Shown piece by piece: positions 32,383 to 41,082 of a stretch of 64,000 nt of DNA. A program made the translations under genes and the position numbers. The notes beneath the pieces are model-generated. The model had not been told where the DNA came from. It did no database searches and saw only the letters and a program-made list of their open reading frames with translations. The stretch's first letter is position 1; each line of letters starts with the position of its first letter. Where the stretch lies: contig NZ_QFOZ01000011.1 of the NCBI RefSeq assembly GCF_003241315.1, forward strand, positions 1-64,000. Direction: 5' to 3'. The stretch is from Lawsonella clevelandensis. GTDB lineage: Bacteria > Actinomycetota > Actinomycetes > Mycobacteriales > Mycobacteriaceae.

Positions 32383-34452
32383 TTAACGATCCTTACGCGA
32401 ATGACCGCCATGGCGACGGTGGGATCGTACTGTATTCAACTCCTCCACCGGAATAACGTGCGTGGGATAATCGCCCGCACCAGCATTACTATTATCGCTA
32501 GCCTCGCCATTATTGCCGGCAGCATTATTATTGGCGTCGTTGTTATTGGCGACATTATTACTGGTATTGTCGCCGGGAAGATTCGGCGCCACCGCTATAT
32601 CCGCCAGCGGCCCCATTGCCGACGACTCGTCTTCGGACTCTGTATCTGTACTCGCTGCGGCTGTGTCCTCTACATTGTTCTCTACATTGGCGCGTTTCGC
32701 CGGCATAGATTCTGTTTCCGGATACGCTGCCTCAGGGGACACTGCTGGAGCTGCTGCACTACCTGCAGCACCACCTGCCGCTTCTCCAGATTCTTGTCCT
32801 TCGACAACCGGCAAGACTGCCGTCAGCTCCGCCTCAGATGCCCCTGCTTCAGACAACTCCGCGTCAGAAGGCGTCCGCACAGCCGTATTCCCCCACACAA
32901 GGGGCTGTAAGTCTGCCGGAATACCCGCAGTTGGATTGCGACGCAGCACCGTCACAATTACCAAGATGGCAATGGTCGCAAGAGCCAATAGAGCACCATT
33001 GGCCAACCAGGCCATTGCCGGATCACCACCGTTACCAATGGCGGCTAATGCGGAAGTGATATACGAGACCGGCATGAGGGAGTCGAAGAAACGGCTCATG
33101 CGCGACGGCCACTCCGTCAGCCACACGAAACCAGACACTGCTGCCTGCACAAACACAAGGAAGATATTAAGAACCAAACCCCATCGACGGCCCAACAATA
33201 GGACTATTGCGCCGGAACTCAATAAGAGCGCCGCCGAGCCCACTGCCAGCGTTGACACCATACAGGTACCAACCACCGCATTAAGGCCGGTCATTGTTGT
33301 CAAAATAGCTGTTGCGGAAATGACTGTCATCAGCAGCCACACCATGGCAATTTCCTTGCGACCCAACCGCAACCGTGACCACCACGCCACAGCCGCCGCT
33401 AACGCCAACAGTGCAGACACAAGATAGGCCTGGGCCAGTGGCAGAGTGGGCTTCTCGCCCTTATCTTGAAGAGCTAACTGCTCTGCCGCCATTTCCGCGG
33501 TTTTCTCATCATTGGAGAGCTTCATCAGCTCCAGTACCGCTTTATGAGCTTTCTTCGTATTACGCTCATTCGTGTCGGCAAGTTTCTGTAACTTCGTGGC
33601 ACCCGTCATCAACTGGGCCATGCCATCATCAAGCTGTACAAGGCCATTCGCTAATTCATGGGAACCAGACTGCGCCTTCATGACGCCCTCGTAGTAGTTA
33701 CCTCCAGGATTAAGCTGACGCGACAACTCATTCGCACCCGCCTGCAGACGCCGCAGATCACTCACCGCCTGCTGCGTTTGCTGAGTATTATGCAGTGTCC
33801 GCGATAACTGTTTCAGCGCTTTGCGGGTCCGTACTGTATCCGGATCATTCCCTATCAATGTCGGAATGGTGGCGTCTACTATTGCGGCGGCAGCTTTCTG
33901 ATACTGCGCCAATGCCGCCACACCGTTCACAGTCTGAGTCACTCCACCAGCAAGCTGCTTCGCACCGGATCCCAGGCGGCGCGTACCCCCCGCCACACTA
34001 TCCATACCAGTGGACAACTCGGCAGAACCAGAACGCGCCTTTTGGGAACCATTCCGCAACTGGGCTGCACCGTCACCCAGCTGTTTCACGCCACCCTTCA
34101 TCAGGCCTGCTGAAGTTTCAGCACCCGCTAACGCGTCATTCGCACGCGAAAGATTGGATTGGGCTTTATCCCCACTGAGCAATTCATGACGTGTCTCCTC
34201 ATTGGCGGTCTGCCCGGACGCTGCACCCACCTGCCACGAATCGGACAAGTGAATACCCAGACCAGCAACAATAGCCGCAATGATGATGGAGGGCACAAAC
34301 ATGGCAACGAGACGTCCGAAAACGGACAATCCCTTTAGCGCACTGGACTTTTCCCCAGCAGTACTGGTGGTGTTAGTGCCGCGTTTCTTACCGGAGGCTT
34401 TCTTTTTCGCTCCATTGTGAGAACTTTTTTGCTTAGTGGGGCGTCGACTCAT
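32383..34452 (-). CDS. YhgE/Pip-like multi-pass membrane protein
   Basis: Protein of 689 residues. A basic N-terminus precedes one transmembrane helix (about 48-68). A long extracytoplasmic helical region follows, rich in G-x-x-x-L and S/A-x-x-L patterns such as GVKQLGDGAAQLRNGSQKA, a feature of the Pip/YhgE family. Five to six transmembrane helices lie at about 345-540 and form an ABC-2-like membrane block. The C-terminal 140 residues are disordered, acidic, and end in Asn-rich stretches (NNNDANNNAAGNNG). YhgE relatives take part in phage reception or type VII-linked envelope functions in Gram-positives; the role here is unknown. It is divergent from the Mrp operon. Confidence 0.78.
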   Translation of the reverse strand: MSRRPTKQKSSHNGAKKKASGKKRGTNTTSTAGEKSSALKGLSVFGRLVAMFVPSIIIAAIVAGLGIHLSDSWQVGAASGQTANEETRHELLSGDKAQSNLSRANDALAGAETSAGLMKGGVKQLGDGAAQLRNGSQKARSGSAELSTGMDSVAGGTRRLGSGAKQLAGGVTQTVNGVAALAQYQKAAAAIVDATIPTLIGNDPDTVRTRKALKQLSRTLHNTQQTQQAVSDLRRLQAGANELSRQLNPGGNYYEGVMKAQSGSHELANGLVQLDDGMAQLMTGATKLQKLADTNERNTKKAHKAVLELMKLSNDEKTAEMAAEQLALQDKGEKPTLPLAQAYLVSALLALAAAVAWWSRLRLGRKEIAMVWLLMTVISATAILTTMTGLNAVVGTCMVSTLAVGSAALLLSSGAIVLLLGRRWGLVLNIFLVFVQAAVSGFVWLTEWPSRMSRFFDSLMPVSYITSALAAIGNGGDPAMAWLANGALLALATIAILVIVTVLRRNPTAGIPADLQPLVWGNTAVRTPSDAELSEAGASEAELTAVLPVVEGQESGEAAGGAAGSAAAPAVSPEAAYPETESMPAKRANVENNVEDTAAASTDTESEDESSAMGPLADIAVAPNLPGDNTSNNVANNNDANNNAAGNNGEASDNSNAGAGDYPTHVIPVEELNTVRSHRRHGGHSRKDR

Positions 34453-34565
34453 GCCTCTAGCCTAAGCAATCAACCCGGACTTATCACCTTTAGAGTGCAC
34501 CATAAAATATGTAGTCTTGTAGAAATAGTAAAAAAACATGAATTTTATTAAAGGAGTCCGGGTCT

Positions 34566-37500
34566 GTGCTTGCACTGTACAGTTTAGTCACCCTGTTACT
34601 GACCATTGCAGCCACCCCACTTCTGACCCGCCTCATGGGTCGTAATGCCGGTTGGGTTATCGCCCTCATAGACCTCATTCTCGCCTGCCTCTACGCACCC
34701 CACGGTTCATCACTCCTCAATGGGGAAACACTTACCGCCGACATTCCCTGGATCAGCTACTGGGATATTCACATAAGGCTCCGTCTCGACGCACTGAGCT
34801 GGTTCTTCGCCATGCTCGCCCTTGTCATTGGCGCCATCGTCATGGCGTACTCCACACGCTACTTCCACAGCCACGACCACGCCGGCAAACCCCTCCACCA
34901 CACCAGCTTCTTCCTCCTCATGGTGATCTTCACCTTCTCCATGATTCTGCTGGTCACCGCCGACGACCTTATCCTCCTCTTCATCGGCTGGGAACTCACC
35001 AGCCTCATGTCCTTCATGCTCATCGGCCGCTCCGGACACGCCGGTGAAGCCGGTTCCCTCCGCACCCTCTTCCTCACCTTTACCGGAGGGGTATTCTTCC
35101 TCATTGCCACCGTCGTCACAATCTCTCTCACCGGCACCACTAACCTCACCCAAGCCCTCGCCTCCGACGCCTGGATAACACGCCCCGGCATGACCACCAC
35201 CGTGGCCGTCTTCGTCGCTATCGGCGCCTTCACCAAATCCGCCCAATTCCCCTTCCACCTGTGGCTTCCCGAAGCCATGGCGGCAGAATCCCCCGTCTCC
35301 GCCTACCTGCACGCCGCCGCCGTCGTAAAAGCCGGCATCTACGTCCTGCTACGCTTCTCCGCCGTCTTCCGCCTGAACCTCACCTGGCAGATACTCCTCG
35401 TCGTCATCGGCATGTTCACCGCCGTCATGGGTGCCCTCTTCGCCCTCCAAAAGACAGACCTTAAAAAACTCCTCGCCTACTCCACCGTGTCCCAACTGGG
35501 GTGGATCGTTACCACCATCGGCATCGGTACCCACGCCGCCCTCACCGCCGCACTACTGCACACCCTTGCCCACGCCCTCTTCAAATCCGGGCTCTTCATG
35601 TCCATCGGTGCCCTCCAACACGCCACCGGCACCCGCGACATTCGCCGCCTCCCACCCATGTGGAAACACACACCCGTCCTTATGGTGGTGACGGTAATCG
35701 GCGCCATCGGCATGGCTGGTATCCCCCCCACCTTAGGTTTCGTCTCCAAGGAATCCATGCTGTCCGCCTTCCTCAACGGTTGGGGAGGTAATGCCGGCGC
35801 TATTGTGCTCACCATTGTGGGGGTCCTGGGTGCAGCCCTGACCGTGGCCTACAGTTTCCGCATTATTCTGGGCGGTTTCTTTGACGGCGACCGCGCCGTC
35901 GCACACGACACCGCAGCTGGAACTACAGCAAGCGCGGCAGCAGACCACAGCACAGCCGCGCACACTGACCACGACGGCTACGAACTAGTCCTCCACAAAA
36001 TCCCCTGGGTTCTTACTTTCTTCGCAGCACTCCCCGCCATCGCCGGACTCCCCCTCTACTTTGTAGTTCCCAAACTGGGCAACCCCTTCTCCCGCATTGC
36101 AGAATGCGCCATCAACACGCACACTGCCAGCTATCGAGACGCCCTCCTCCACCACGGTGCCCAAATACACCCCACACAGCTGCACCTCCTTACCGCTAAC
36201 TGGGTACTGCTACTGTCCGTCATCGCCATTGTTATTGGTGTGCTTCTGGTGTGGCAGCGGAAGCGCGTAGACGCCCTGCTCCGCCGGGAACTCCTCCCCC
36301 ACACTGGGGCAGAGAATCTGGCCACCATCTGGAAAGGTATGCACTGGGCTGGCAGTATGGCCGGTGCCCCCACCCGTTCCGACAGCCCCACCCGCCACGT
36401 GGGCGCCTTCGTCACCGTGCTCGCACTACTGGCTGCTACCGTGACGGTATCCCGCTACACCGGACACATTCACTTCCCGGAGCGTCTACCCGGCGTCAAC
36501 CGCCCCATTGACCTAGTCGTTCTCATCATTGTTCTAGCTGGTTCCGCCGCCGCCATTGTTACCCGCTCACGCCTAGCCGCAGTTGTCCTCCTGGGTGTAG
36601 TGGGCGTGGGCATTACCCTCCAGATTTTCGCCCTGGGCGCCCCCGACGTTGGCCTCACCCAACTCCTGGTGGAAATCATCAGCACCGTCATGTACATGCT
36701 GGTGCTACGCCGTCTCCCCCGCACCTTCCAAAAAGCCTCCCGCCGCCGAAAAATCTCCGCCGGCATTATCGCAGTGCTTTCGGGGCTGGGGGCCTTCGGC
36801 GCCGTCATGGTGTTCACAGCCCGGCGCGACCGCAGTAGTCTCTCCCAATACTTCCTTGACCATGGCCCCGATCTGACGACGGGGAAGAACGTCACCAACA
36901 CCATCATTAATGAGTTCCGTGGTTTTGATACGTTCGGGGAGATGGCGGTGCTGGGTGTGACCGGCCTTGCCATTGCCGCGGTTCTTCTCTCCGTCCACCC
37001 CGAGTATCGCCGCACGGGGAGCGCTAGTTTCCACCTGATTCGTAAAGAACTACGCGAGCGGGTGGAGTGCAATGGGCGTGTGGTGTTGCCGACGTCCTAC
37101 TCGTACCGTGATGGCATCACGAACTCGTATCCGCTGCGCATTTTCACTGCGATACTGTCCCCCGTCCTGGTTGTGACCGCCATAGTGGTCTTCCTACGTG
37201 GGCACCAGGAGCCCGGCGGTGGTTTTATTGCCGGTCTCATTCTGGCCACGCTGCTGGTGCTGGTGTGGTTGTCTACGCCGGTGGATCGTCCGCTGACGCG
37301 CCGCCGCACACCCCCTATTCTGGTGGCGACCGGTATTAGCATTGCCACCATTACTGGCCTTATCGGCTTCTTCACCACTGAAACACATACGGTAAACGAC
37401 AGTGTGTCCTCGCATTCCTTCCTGTCCCCACAGCATTGGAACATTCCGGTGCTAGGGTCGGTGCCGTCTGCCACCTTCTTCGATTTCGGTATTACTCTCT

Positions 37501-37754
37501 GCGTTCTTGGCATGGTGTTGACGGCCCTCAACCTACTGGGGTCGGGGCAGTCCCCCTATGGTGCCCCCAGTGTGGAGGTGTGGCCGCCCTATGATCCCTT
37601 GCGGATTGATCCGCTGAAAGAGCGGCCGCTGACGCTGGCGGCGAGCCGTGCGGCAGCCGCTTCCACAGCTCCCCCCGATACTGACGACACAACAACAGCA
37701 CCACAAACAACACAGCCACAAACAACAGAGCAGACGGGAGGTGAGGAACAATGA
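34566..37754 (+). CDS. mnhA: Na+/H+ antiporter subunit A with fused MnhB domain (Mrp complex)
   Basis: Largest Mrp subunit, 1062 residues. The N-terminal two thirds resemble NuoL/MnhA with many transmembrane helices and conserved ions sites (WELTSLMSFMLIGR, HSTxx-type HTLAHALFKSGLF, and the Lys in AAVVKAGIYVL). After about residue 640 are the MnhA C-terminal helices, and residues 840-1000 form an MnhB domain (GHQEPGGGFIAGL). So A and B are one polypeptide, as in corynebacterial Mrp1-type operons. A His/Ala insertion near 450 and a Thr/Gln-rich tail are loop regions. It exchanges cytoplasmic Na+ for H+. GTG 34566 follows AAAGGAG. First gene of a tightly overlapping operon. Confidence 0.95.
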   Translation: MLALYSLVTLLLTIAATPLLTRLMGRNAGWVIALIDLILACLYAPHGSSLLNGETLTADIPWISYWDIHIRLRLDALSWFFAMLALVIGAIVMAYSTRYFHSHDHAGKPLHHTSFFLLMVIFTFSMILLVTADDLILLFIGWELTSLMSFMLIGRSGHAGEAGSLRTLFLTFTGGVFFLIATVVTISLTGTTNLTQALASDAWITRPGMTTTVAVFVAIGAFTKSAQFPFHLWLPEAMAAESPVSAYLHAAAVVKAGIYVLLRFSAVFRLNLTWQILLVVIGMFTAVMGALFALQKTDLKKLLAYSTVSQLGWIVTTIGIGTHAALTAALLHTLAHALFKSGLFMSIGALQHATGTRDIRRLPPMWKHTPVLMVVTVIGAIGMAGIPPTLGFVSKESMLSAFLNGWGGNAGAIVLTIVGVLGAALTVAYSFRIILGGFFDGDRAVAHDTAAGTTASAAADHSTAAHTDHDGYELVLHKIPWVLTFFAALPAIAGLPLYFVVPKLGNPFSRIAECAINTHTASYRDALLHHGAQIHPTQLHLLTANWVLLLSVIAIVIGVLLVWQRKRVDALLRRELLPHTGAENLATIWKGMHWAGSMAGAPTRSDSPTRHVGAFVTVLALLAATVTVSRYTGHIHFPERLPGVNRPIDLVVLIIVLAGSAAAIVTRSRLAAVVLLGVVGVGITLQIFALGAPDVGLTQLLVEIISTVMYMLVLRRLPRTFQKASRRRKISAGIIAVLSGLGAFGAVMVFTARRDRSSLSQYFLDHGPDLTTGKNVTNTIINEFRGFDTFGEMAVLGVTGLAIAAVLLSVHPEYRRTGSASFHLIRKELRERVECNGRVVLPTSYSYRDGITNSYPLRIFTAILSPVLVVTAIVVFLRGHQEPGGGFIAGLILATLLVLVWLSTPVDRPLTRRRTPPILVATGISIATITGLIGFFTTETHTVNDSVSSHSFLSPQHWNIPVLGSVPSATFFDFGITLCVLGMVLTALNLLGSGQSPYGAPSVEVWPPYDPLRIDPLKERPLTLAASRAAAASTAPPDTDDTTTAPQTTQPQTTEQTGGEEQ

Positions 37755-38086
37755 TTCTTGCGCTTAGCGTTGGTGTTCTTGTTGCCGCAGGTGTGTACCT
37801 TATTCTGCAGCGCGACATGATGCGGATTGTCATCGGCTTTGGTCTTATTAGCCACGGCATTAACCTCACCGTGCTCGCTGCTGGTGTGCTCGACCGCCGC
37901 CAGGCTCCTCTCCTTCAGCACACTGGTATTGCGGCTGCGGCAGATCCCCTCCCCCAGTCCTTTGTGCTGACGGCCATTGTTATCTCCATGGCTGTTAGCG
38001 TTTTCATGCTGGTACTGGCCATTATTGGGACAACTGACGATACGCAGGCAACGCCCGATTCGGGAACGGAGAGTGACGAAGTATGA
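37751..38086 (+). CDS. mnhC: Na+/H+ antiporter subunit C (Mrp complex)
   Basis: NuoK-like subunit of 111 residues with three transmembrane helices. GFGLISHGINLTVLAAG and ADPLPQSFVLTAIVISMAV are the typical MnhC motifs, including the conserved Pro-Gln-Ala/Ser-x-x-LTAIVI. The ATG overlaps the mnhA stop by four bases and its stop overlaps mnhD likewise. Confidence 0.96.
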   Translation: MILALSVGVLVAAGVYLILQRDMMRIVIGFGLISHGINLTVLAAGVLDRRQAPLLQHTGIAAAADPLPQSFVLTAIVISMAVSVFMLVLAIIGTTDDTQATPDSGTESDEV

Positions 38087-39618
38087 TCCTCGCCCATCTC
38101 CTCCCCCTGTGGGTCGCTATCCCCATTGTGACCGCCGTCCTACTGGTGTTCATTAATCCTCTGGCTCTGCGGCGCACTATTTACATGGCGATTCCCATAC
38201 TGTCCATCATTGGTGGATCGGTGCTACTGAATGCGCATCGCACCCATGCGGTTATCGCCGAGCAGATAGGTGGCTTCGACCGTGGTATCGGTATTGCTTT
38301 CGCCTCCGATTCTTTCAGCGCCCTCATGCTCATCGCTACCAGCATCATTATTATGGCCTCCGCCTGGTTCGCCATCTCCATTGGGGAGGATGAACACAAC
38401 CGCTTCTTCCCCACCCTTGCACTAGTACTGATGGCGGGCGTTGACGGGGCGATTCTTACCGCGGATCTCTTCAACCTGTTCGTGTGGATTGAAGTGATGC
38501 TGATGCCCTCCTACGCGCTGCTGGCTATTACCGGTACGTGGCGGCGTATTGGGGTGGACCGCATGTTTGTGGTGGTTAACCTCCTCACCTCATCGGTGTA
38601 CCTGCTGGGTGTCATCTATGTTTATGGCGCGGTGGGGAAGGTTAATATCGCCGCGTTGGCGGGAGCTGCCGCGAATAATACGCAGGTAGCTATCGCTATT
38701 ACCGTGTCCCTTATTGCTCTGTGCGTGAAGGCGGGCGTGGTGCCTGTTCACGGCTGGTTGCCGCGCGCCTATCCGGCAACGTCGGCGGCGGTGATGGGTC
38801 TTTTCTCCGGCCTGCACACGAAGGTAGCGATTTACGCCATCTACCGCATTGTGTCCACCATTTTCATTTTTGATACCCGCGGCCAGTGGGTGGCGGTAGT
38901 GGCACTCTGTTTGACGATGCTGGTGGGCAGCTATGGTTCCCTCGGCGAGCAACGTATTCGTGGATCCCTAGCGTTTCAGATGGTGTGCGGGGTGGGATAT
39001 ATTCTTATTACCCTCCCTCTGGCAGCCAGTACCACCGATATTGAGGCGCGGGCGGTCGCCTTGGGGTCTGGCATCTTCTACCTCATTCACCACATGCTGA
39101 CCATGGGGTCTCTCATTCTCACCGCTGGTGCTATCGAGGAAACATACGGGTCGGGTCGTTTTGATCGCCTAGATGGTCTGCAGCGCCGCGAGCCGCTCGC
39201 AGCCGGCATTATGGCCGGCGGCATGCTGAGCCTAGTGGGCTTCCCACCGTTTTCCGGGGTACTGGCCAAAGTGGGTATTGCCCAGTCTGCGGCAACCACC
39301 GGCGGGGCACTGGGCTGGACTGTTATTGCCGTCATCATTGTGTCGTCCATAGGTGCGCTGGTCTCCATGATGTACCTGTGGAAGGGTGTGTTCTGGGGGC
39401 CCCGCATGGCCATGTATCGGCCTATTGGGGCAGATAAATTCCAGCCGGTAGAAGATGACCTTGTCATCGCCAAGCACCAACTACTGCCCGGCGCATTCCT
39501 GCTGCTATTGAGCGTGGCGGCTTTCTTCGGGGCCGGCTGGCTAGTGGATCAGACCACTCGTGCGGGGTATTCCCTCCTCGACATTTCGGACTATTTGCAT
39601 GCGGTGCTACACGGATGA
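38083..39618 (+). CDS. mnhD: Na+/H+ antiporter subunit D (Mrp complex)
   Basis: NuoM/N-like proton-pumping subunit of 511 residues with about fourteen transmembrane helices. Key residues are seen in LFNLFVWIEVMLMPSYALL (conserved Glu), ALCVKAGVVPVHGWLPRAYP (conserved Lys) and YLIHHMLTMGSLILTAG. Its start overlaps mnhC and its end overlaps mnhE by four bases, consistent with equal translation of the complex. Confidence 0.96.
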   Translation: MILAHLLPLWVAIPIVTAVLLVFINPLALRRTIYMAIPILSIIGGSVLLNAHRTHAVIAEQIGGFDRGIGIAFASDSFSALMLIATSIIIMASAWFAISIGEDEHNRFFPTLALVLMAGVDGAILTADLFNLFVWIEVMLMPSYALLAITGTWRRIGVDRMFVVVNLLTSSVYLLGVIYVYGAVGKVNIAALAGAAANNTQVAIAITVSLIALCVKAGVVPVHGWLPRAYPATSAAVMGLFSGLHTKVAIYAIYRIVSTIFIFDTRGQWVAVVALCLTMLVGSYGSLGEQRIRGSLAFQMVCGVGYILITLPLAASTTDIEARAVALGSGIFYLIHHMLTMGSLILTAGAIEETYGSGRFDRLDGLQRREPLAAGIMAGGMLSLVGFPPFSGVLAKVGIAQSAATTGGALGWTVIAVIIVSSIGALVSMMYLWKGVFWGPRMAMYRPIGADKFQPVEDDLVIAKHQLLPGAFLLLLSVAAFFGAGWLVDQTTRAGYSLLDISDYLHAVLHG

Positions 39619-39953
39619 GAACACAGAAGAAAAAGCCGCAAAACAAGCAGCGTCGCCCTGCCCAGTCCGCCTGGCGTCGATTTCTCCGCTTCTGGCCTGC
39701 TTGTGGCCGTTGGCTAGGCTACGGTGCGTGGTTGCTGGCGGAAGTGGCATTGAATGCTGGCGGTATGGCTCTTGATATGTTCCGCCCTGCCAGCAAAATT
39801 TATCCGGCGGTCCTGCGGGTTCCCCTCTCCCACATGACCAGCGCGGAAGTGGCAGTATTCGCCACGTCCATCACCCTCACCCCGGGAACGCTAGTGCTGT
39901 CTATTGACCGCGGTACTGTTCCCTCAGAAGCGCACTCAGAAGTGTCATGCTGA
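39615..39953 (+). CDS. mnhE: Na+/H+ antiporter subunit E (Mrp complex), apparently truncated by frameshift
   Basis: MnhE-like protein of 112 residues, short for the family (usually about 150-170). The conserved centre is present: LRVPLSHMTSAEVAVFATSITLTPGTLVL is split here as RVPLSHMTSAEVAVFA and ITLTPGTLVL. After SIDRGTVPSEAH the frame ends. In the -1 frame the DNA continues to the mnhF start and encodes ALRSVMLNKVLWASRG, which looks like the usual C-terminal helix. The normal LYVHxMY segment between is not obvious, so a small deletion as well as the frameshift is possible. A 12-base near-repeat (CTCAGAAGCGCA, CTCAGAAGTGTC) lies at the break. Loss of E weakens but need not abolish Mrp function. 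Confidence 0.85.
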   Translation: MRTQKKKPQNKQRRPAQSAWRRFLRFWPACGRWLGYGAWLLAEVALNAGGMALDMFRPASKIYPAVLRVPLSHMTSAEVAVFATSITLTPGTLVLSIDRGTVPSEAHSEVSC

Positions 39954-40063
39954 ATAAAGTTCTGTGGGCAAGCCGCGGACAATCGTATGCGTCTGACGGT
40001 ACGGGAAAAGCTACGGATGGGGCTGCTGATACAACGACAGATACGGAGGCTGAGACCATATGA
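39947..40063 (+). other. out-of-frame continuation of mnhE, or a short coupled ORF
   Basis: ATG 39947 overlaps the mnhE stop, and the frame (38 codons) ends in a TGA that overlaps the mnhF ATG (ATATGA). The coupling at the 3' end suggests this is the natural end of the gene before mnhF. The product starts MLNKVLWASRG and ends in an acidic Thr-rich stretch. Confidence 0.45.
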
Positions 40064-40329
40064 AAACGCTAACCATAATGCTGTCTATCGCCTCGGTGAT
40101 CGTCATTATTGGCATGCTGCTGGGTCTTTACCGCGGTATTAAGGGACCCGATGGGGCAAGCCGAGTGGCCGTTAATGATCTCATTTTTTACGGCATGTTG
40201 AGCGTGGTGGGGTTCATTGGGATCCACAACAATTCCTCCATCCTGTTCGACACGCTCATGATCGGTGGCCTTTTCGGGGCAGTCTCCACTATTGCCTTGT
40301 CACGTGTTATCAATAGGGGGCACCGATGA
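40060..40329 (+). CDS. mnhF: Na+/H+ antiporter subunit F (Mrp complex)
   Basis: Subunit of 89 residues with three transmembrane helices. YRGIKGPDGASRVAVNDLIFYG is the MnhF signature (R-x-x-x-G-P-x-x-x-x-R-x-x-x-x-D) when read as GPDGASRVAVNDL. The stop overlaps the mnhG start by four bases. Confidence 0.94.
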   Translation: MKTLTIMLSIASVIVIIGMLLGLYRGIKGPDGASRVAVNDLIFYGMLSVVGFIGIHNNSSILFDTLMIGGLFGAVSTIALSRVINRGHR

Positions 40330-40865
40330 GTATTGCCGTACAGATTATCGTGGGCATCATTGCGATACTGGGGGCGCTGTTCTTCCTCACGACCGGTATC
40401 GCAATGAACCGAGCTGCGGATGCCGTCACCCGCGCCAATATGGGAAGCCCCGCTATTTATGTGGGATTTCCGCTAGTGGCATGTGCGCTACTTATTGCGG
40501 ATTCGGCCCTGAATGGTTTCTCCTGGGCGCATTTCATTGAGTTTCTTCTTATAACATTCCTCATGCCGGTGGGATCCTCCATGGGGTCTATGGCCTTGGG
40601 GCGTTCCATGATGCTGGCCCAGGTACGTATGGATCCGCGAACTATGCGGGAGGACCTGCGGGAGGGCTCGCAGGATGTCGCAGGCCAAGACAAGAACCAT
40701 CAGCATACTGGCCACACGGTCCATGCTGGGCATACGGACCATCATGAGCTGGTCTCGCCAGTCCTGGAGGAGACTGTACCGGCGGTGGAGAAGCACCATC
40801 CGCATGCCTCTAAGTATGACGTTTCGGAAGAGTATCAAGAATACGAAAACGAGGATCTGGACTAA
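40326..40865 (+). CDS. mnhG: Na+/H+ antiporter subunit G with His-rich tail (Mrp complex)
   Basis: Protein of 179 residues; the MnhG domain occupies about the first 105, with three transmembrane helices and TRANMGSPAIYVGFP, close to the usual H/R-x-x-x-x-K-A-x-T-L-G motif region. The extra 70 residues are hydrophilic and contain eleven His (HQHTGHTVHAGHTDHHE and KHHPH) and many acidic residues. This could bind metal ions or sense pH; it is not part of the standard family. Last gene of the operon, followed by a strong terminator. Confidence 0.92.
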   Translation: MSIAVQIIVGIIAILGALFFLTTGIAMNRAADAVTRANMGSPAIYVGFPLVACALLIADSALNGFSWAHFIEFLLITFLMPVGSSMGSMALGRSMMLAQVRMDPRTMREDLREGSQDVAGQDKNHQHTGHTVHAGHTDHHELVSPVLEETVPAVEKHHPHASKYDVSEEYQEYENEDLD

Positions 40866-41000
40866 CTAACTTCGCCAGCTAGTTCCACTAACTGCTGCAG
40901 GAGATATCTCACCAACGCACTGCATCGGCACTGCACCGGCACACTAAAAGAGCATGGTAAGGAGCCAGCAGCGTAAAAGAATGCATAAAAGAGTGTGGTA

Positions 41001-41045
41001 AAGGGTGGTGTGCTGTCCGTCTAGGGGCAGCACACCACCCTTTTT
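41001..41045. terminator. bidirectional terminator between the Mrp operon and catalase
   Basis: AAGGGTGGTGTGCTG (41001-41015) pairs perfectly with CAGCACACCACCCTT (41028-41042), with T5 following and A-rich sequence before. The convergent catalase gene ends 38 bases downstream. Confidence 0.92.
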
Positions 41046-41082
41046 GTGTGCATATGTAGTTATGACAACTGTGTCCGGTGGA

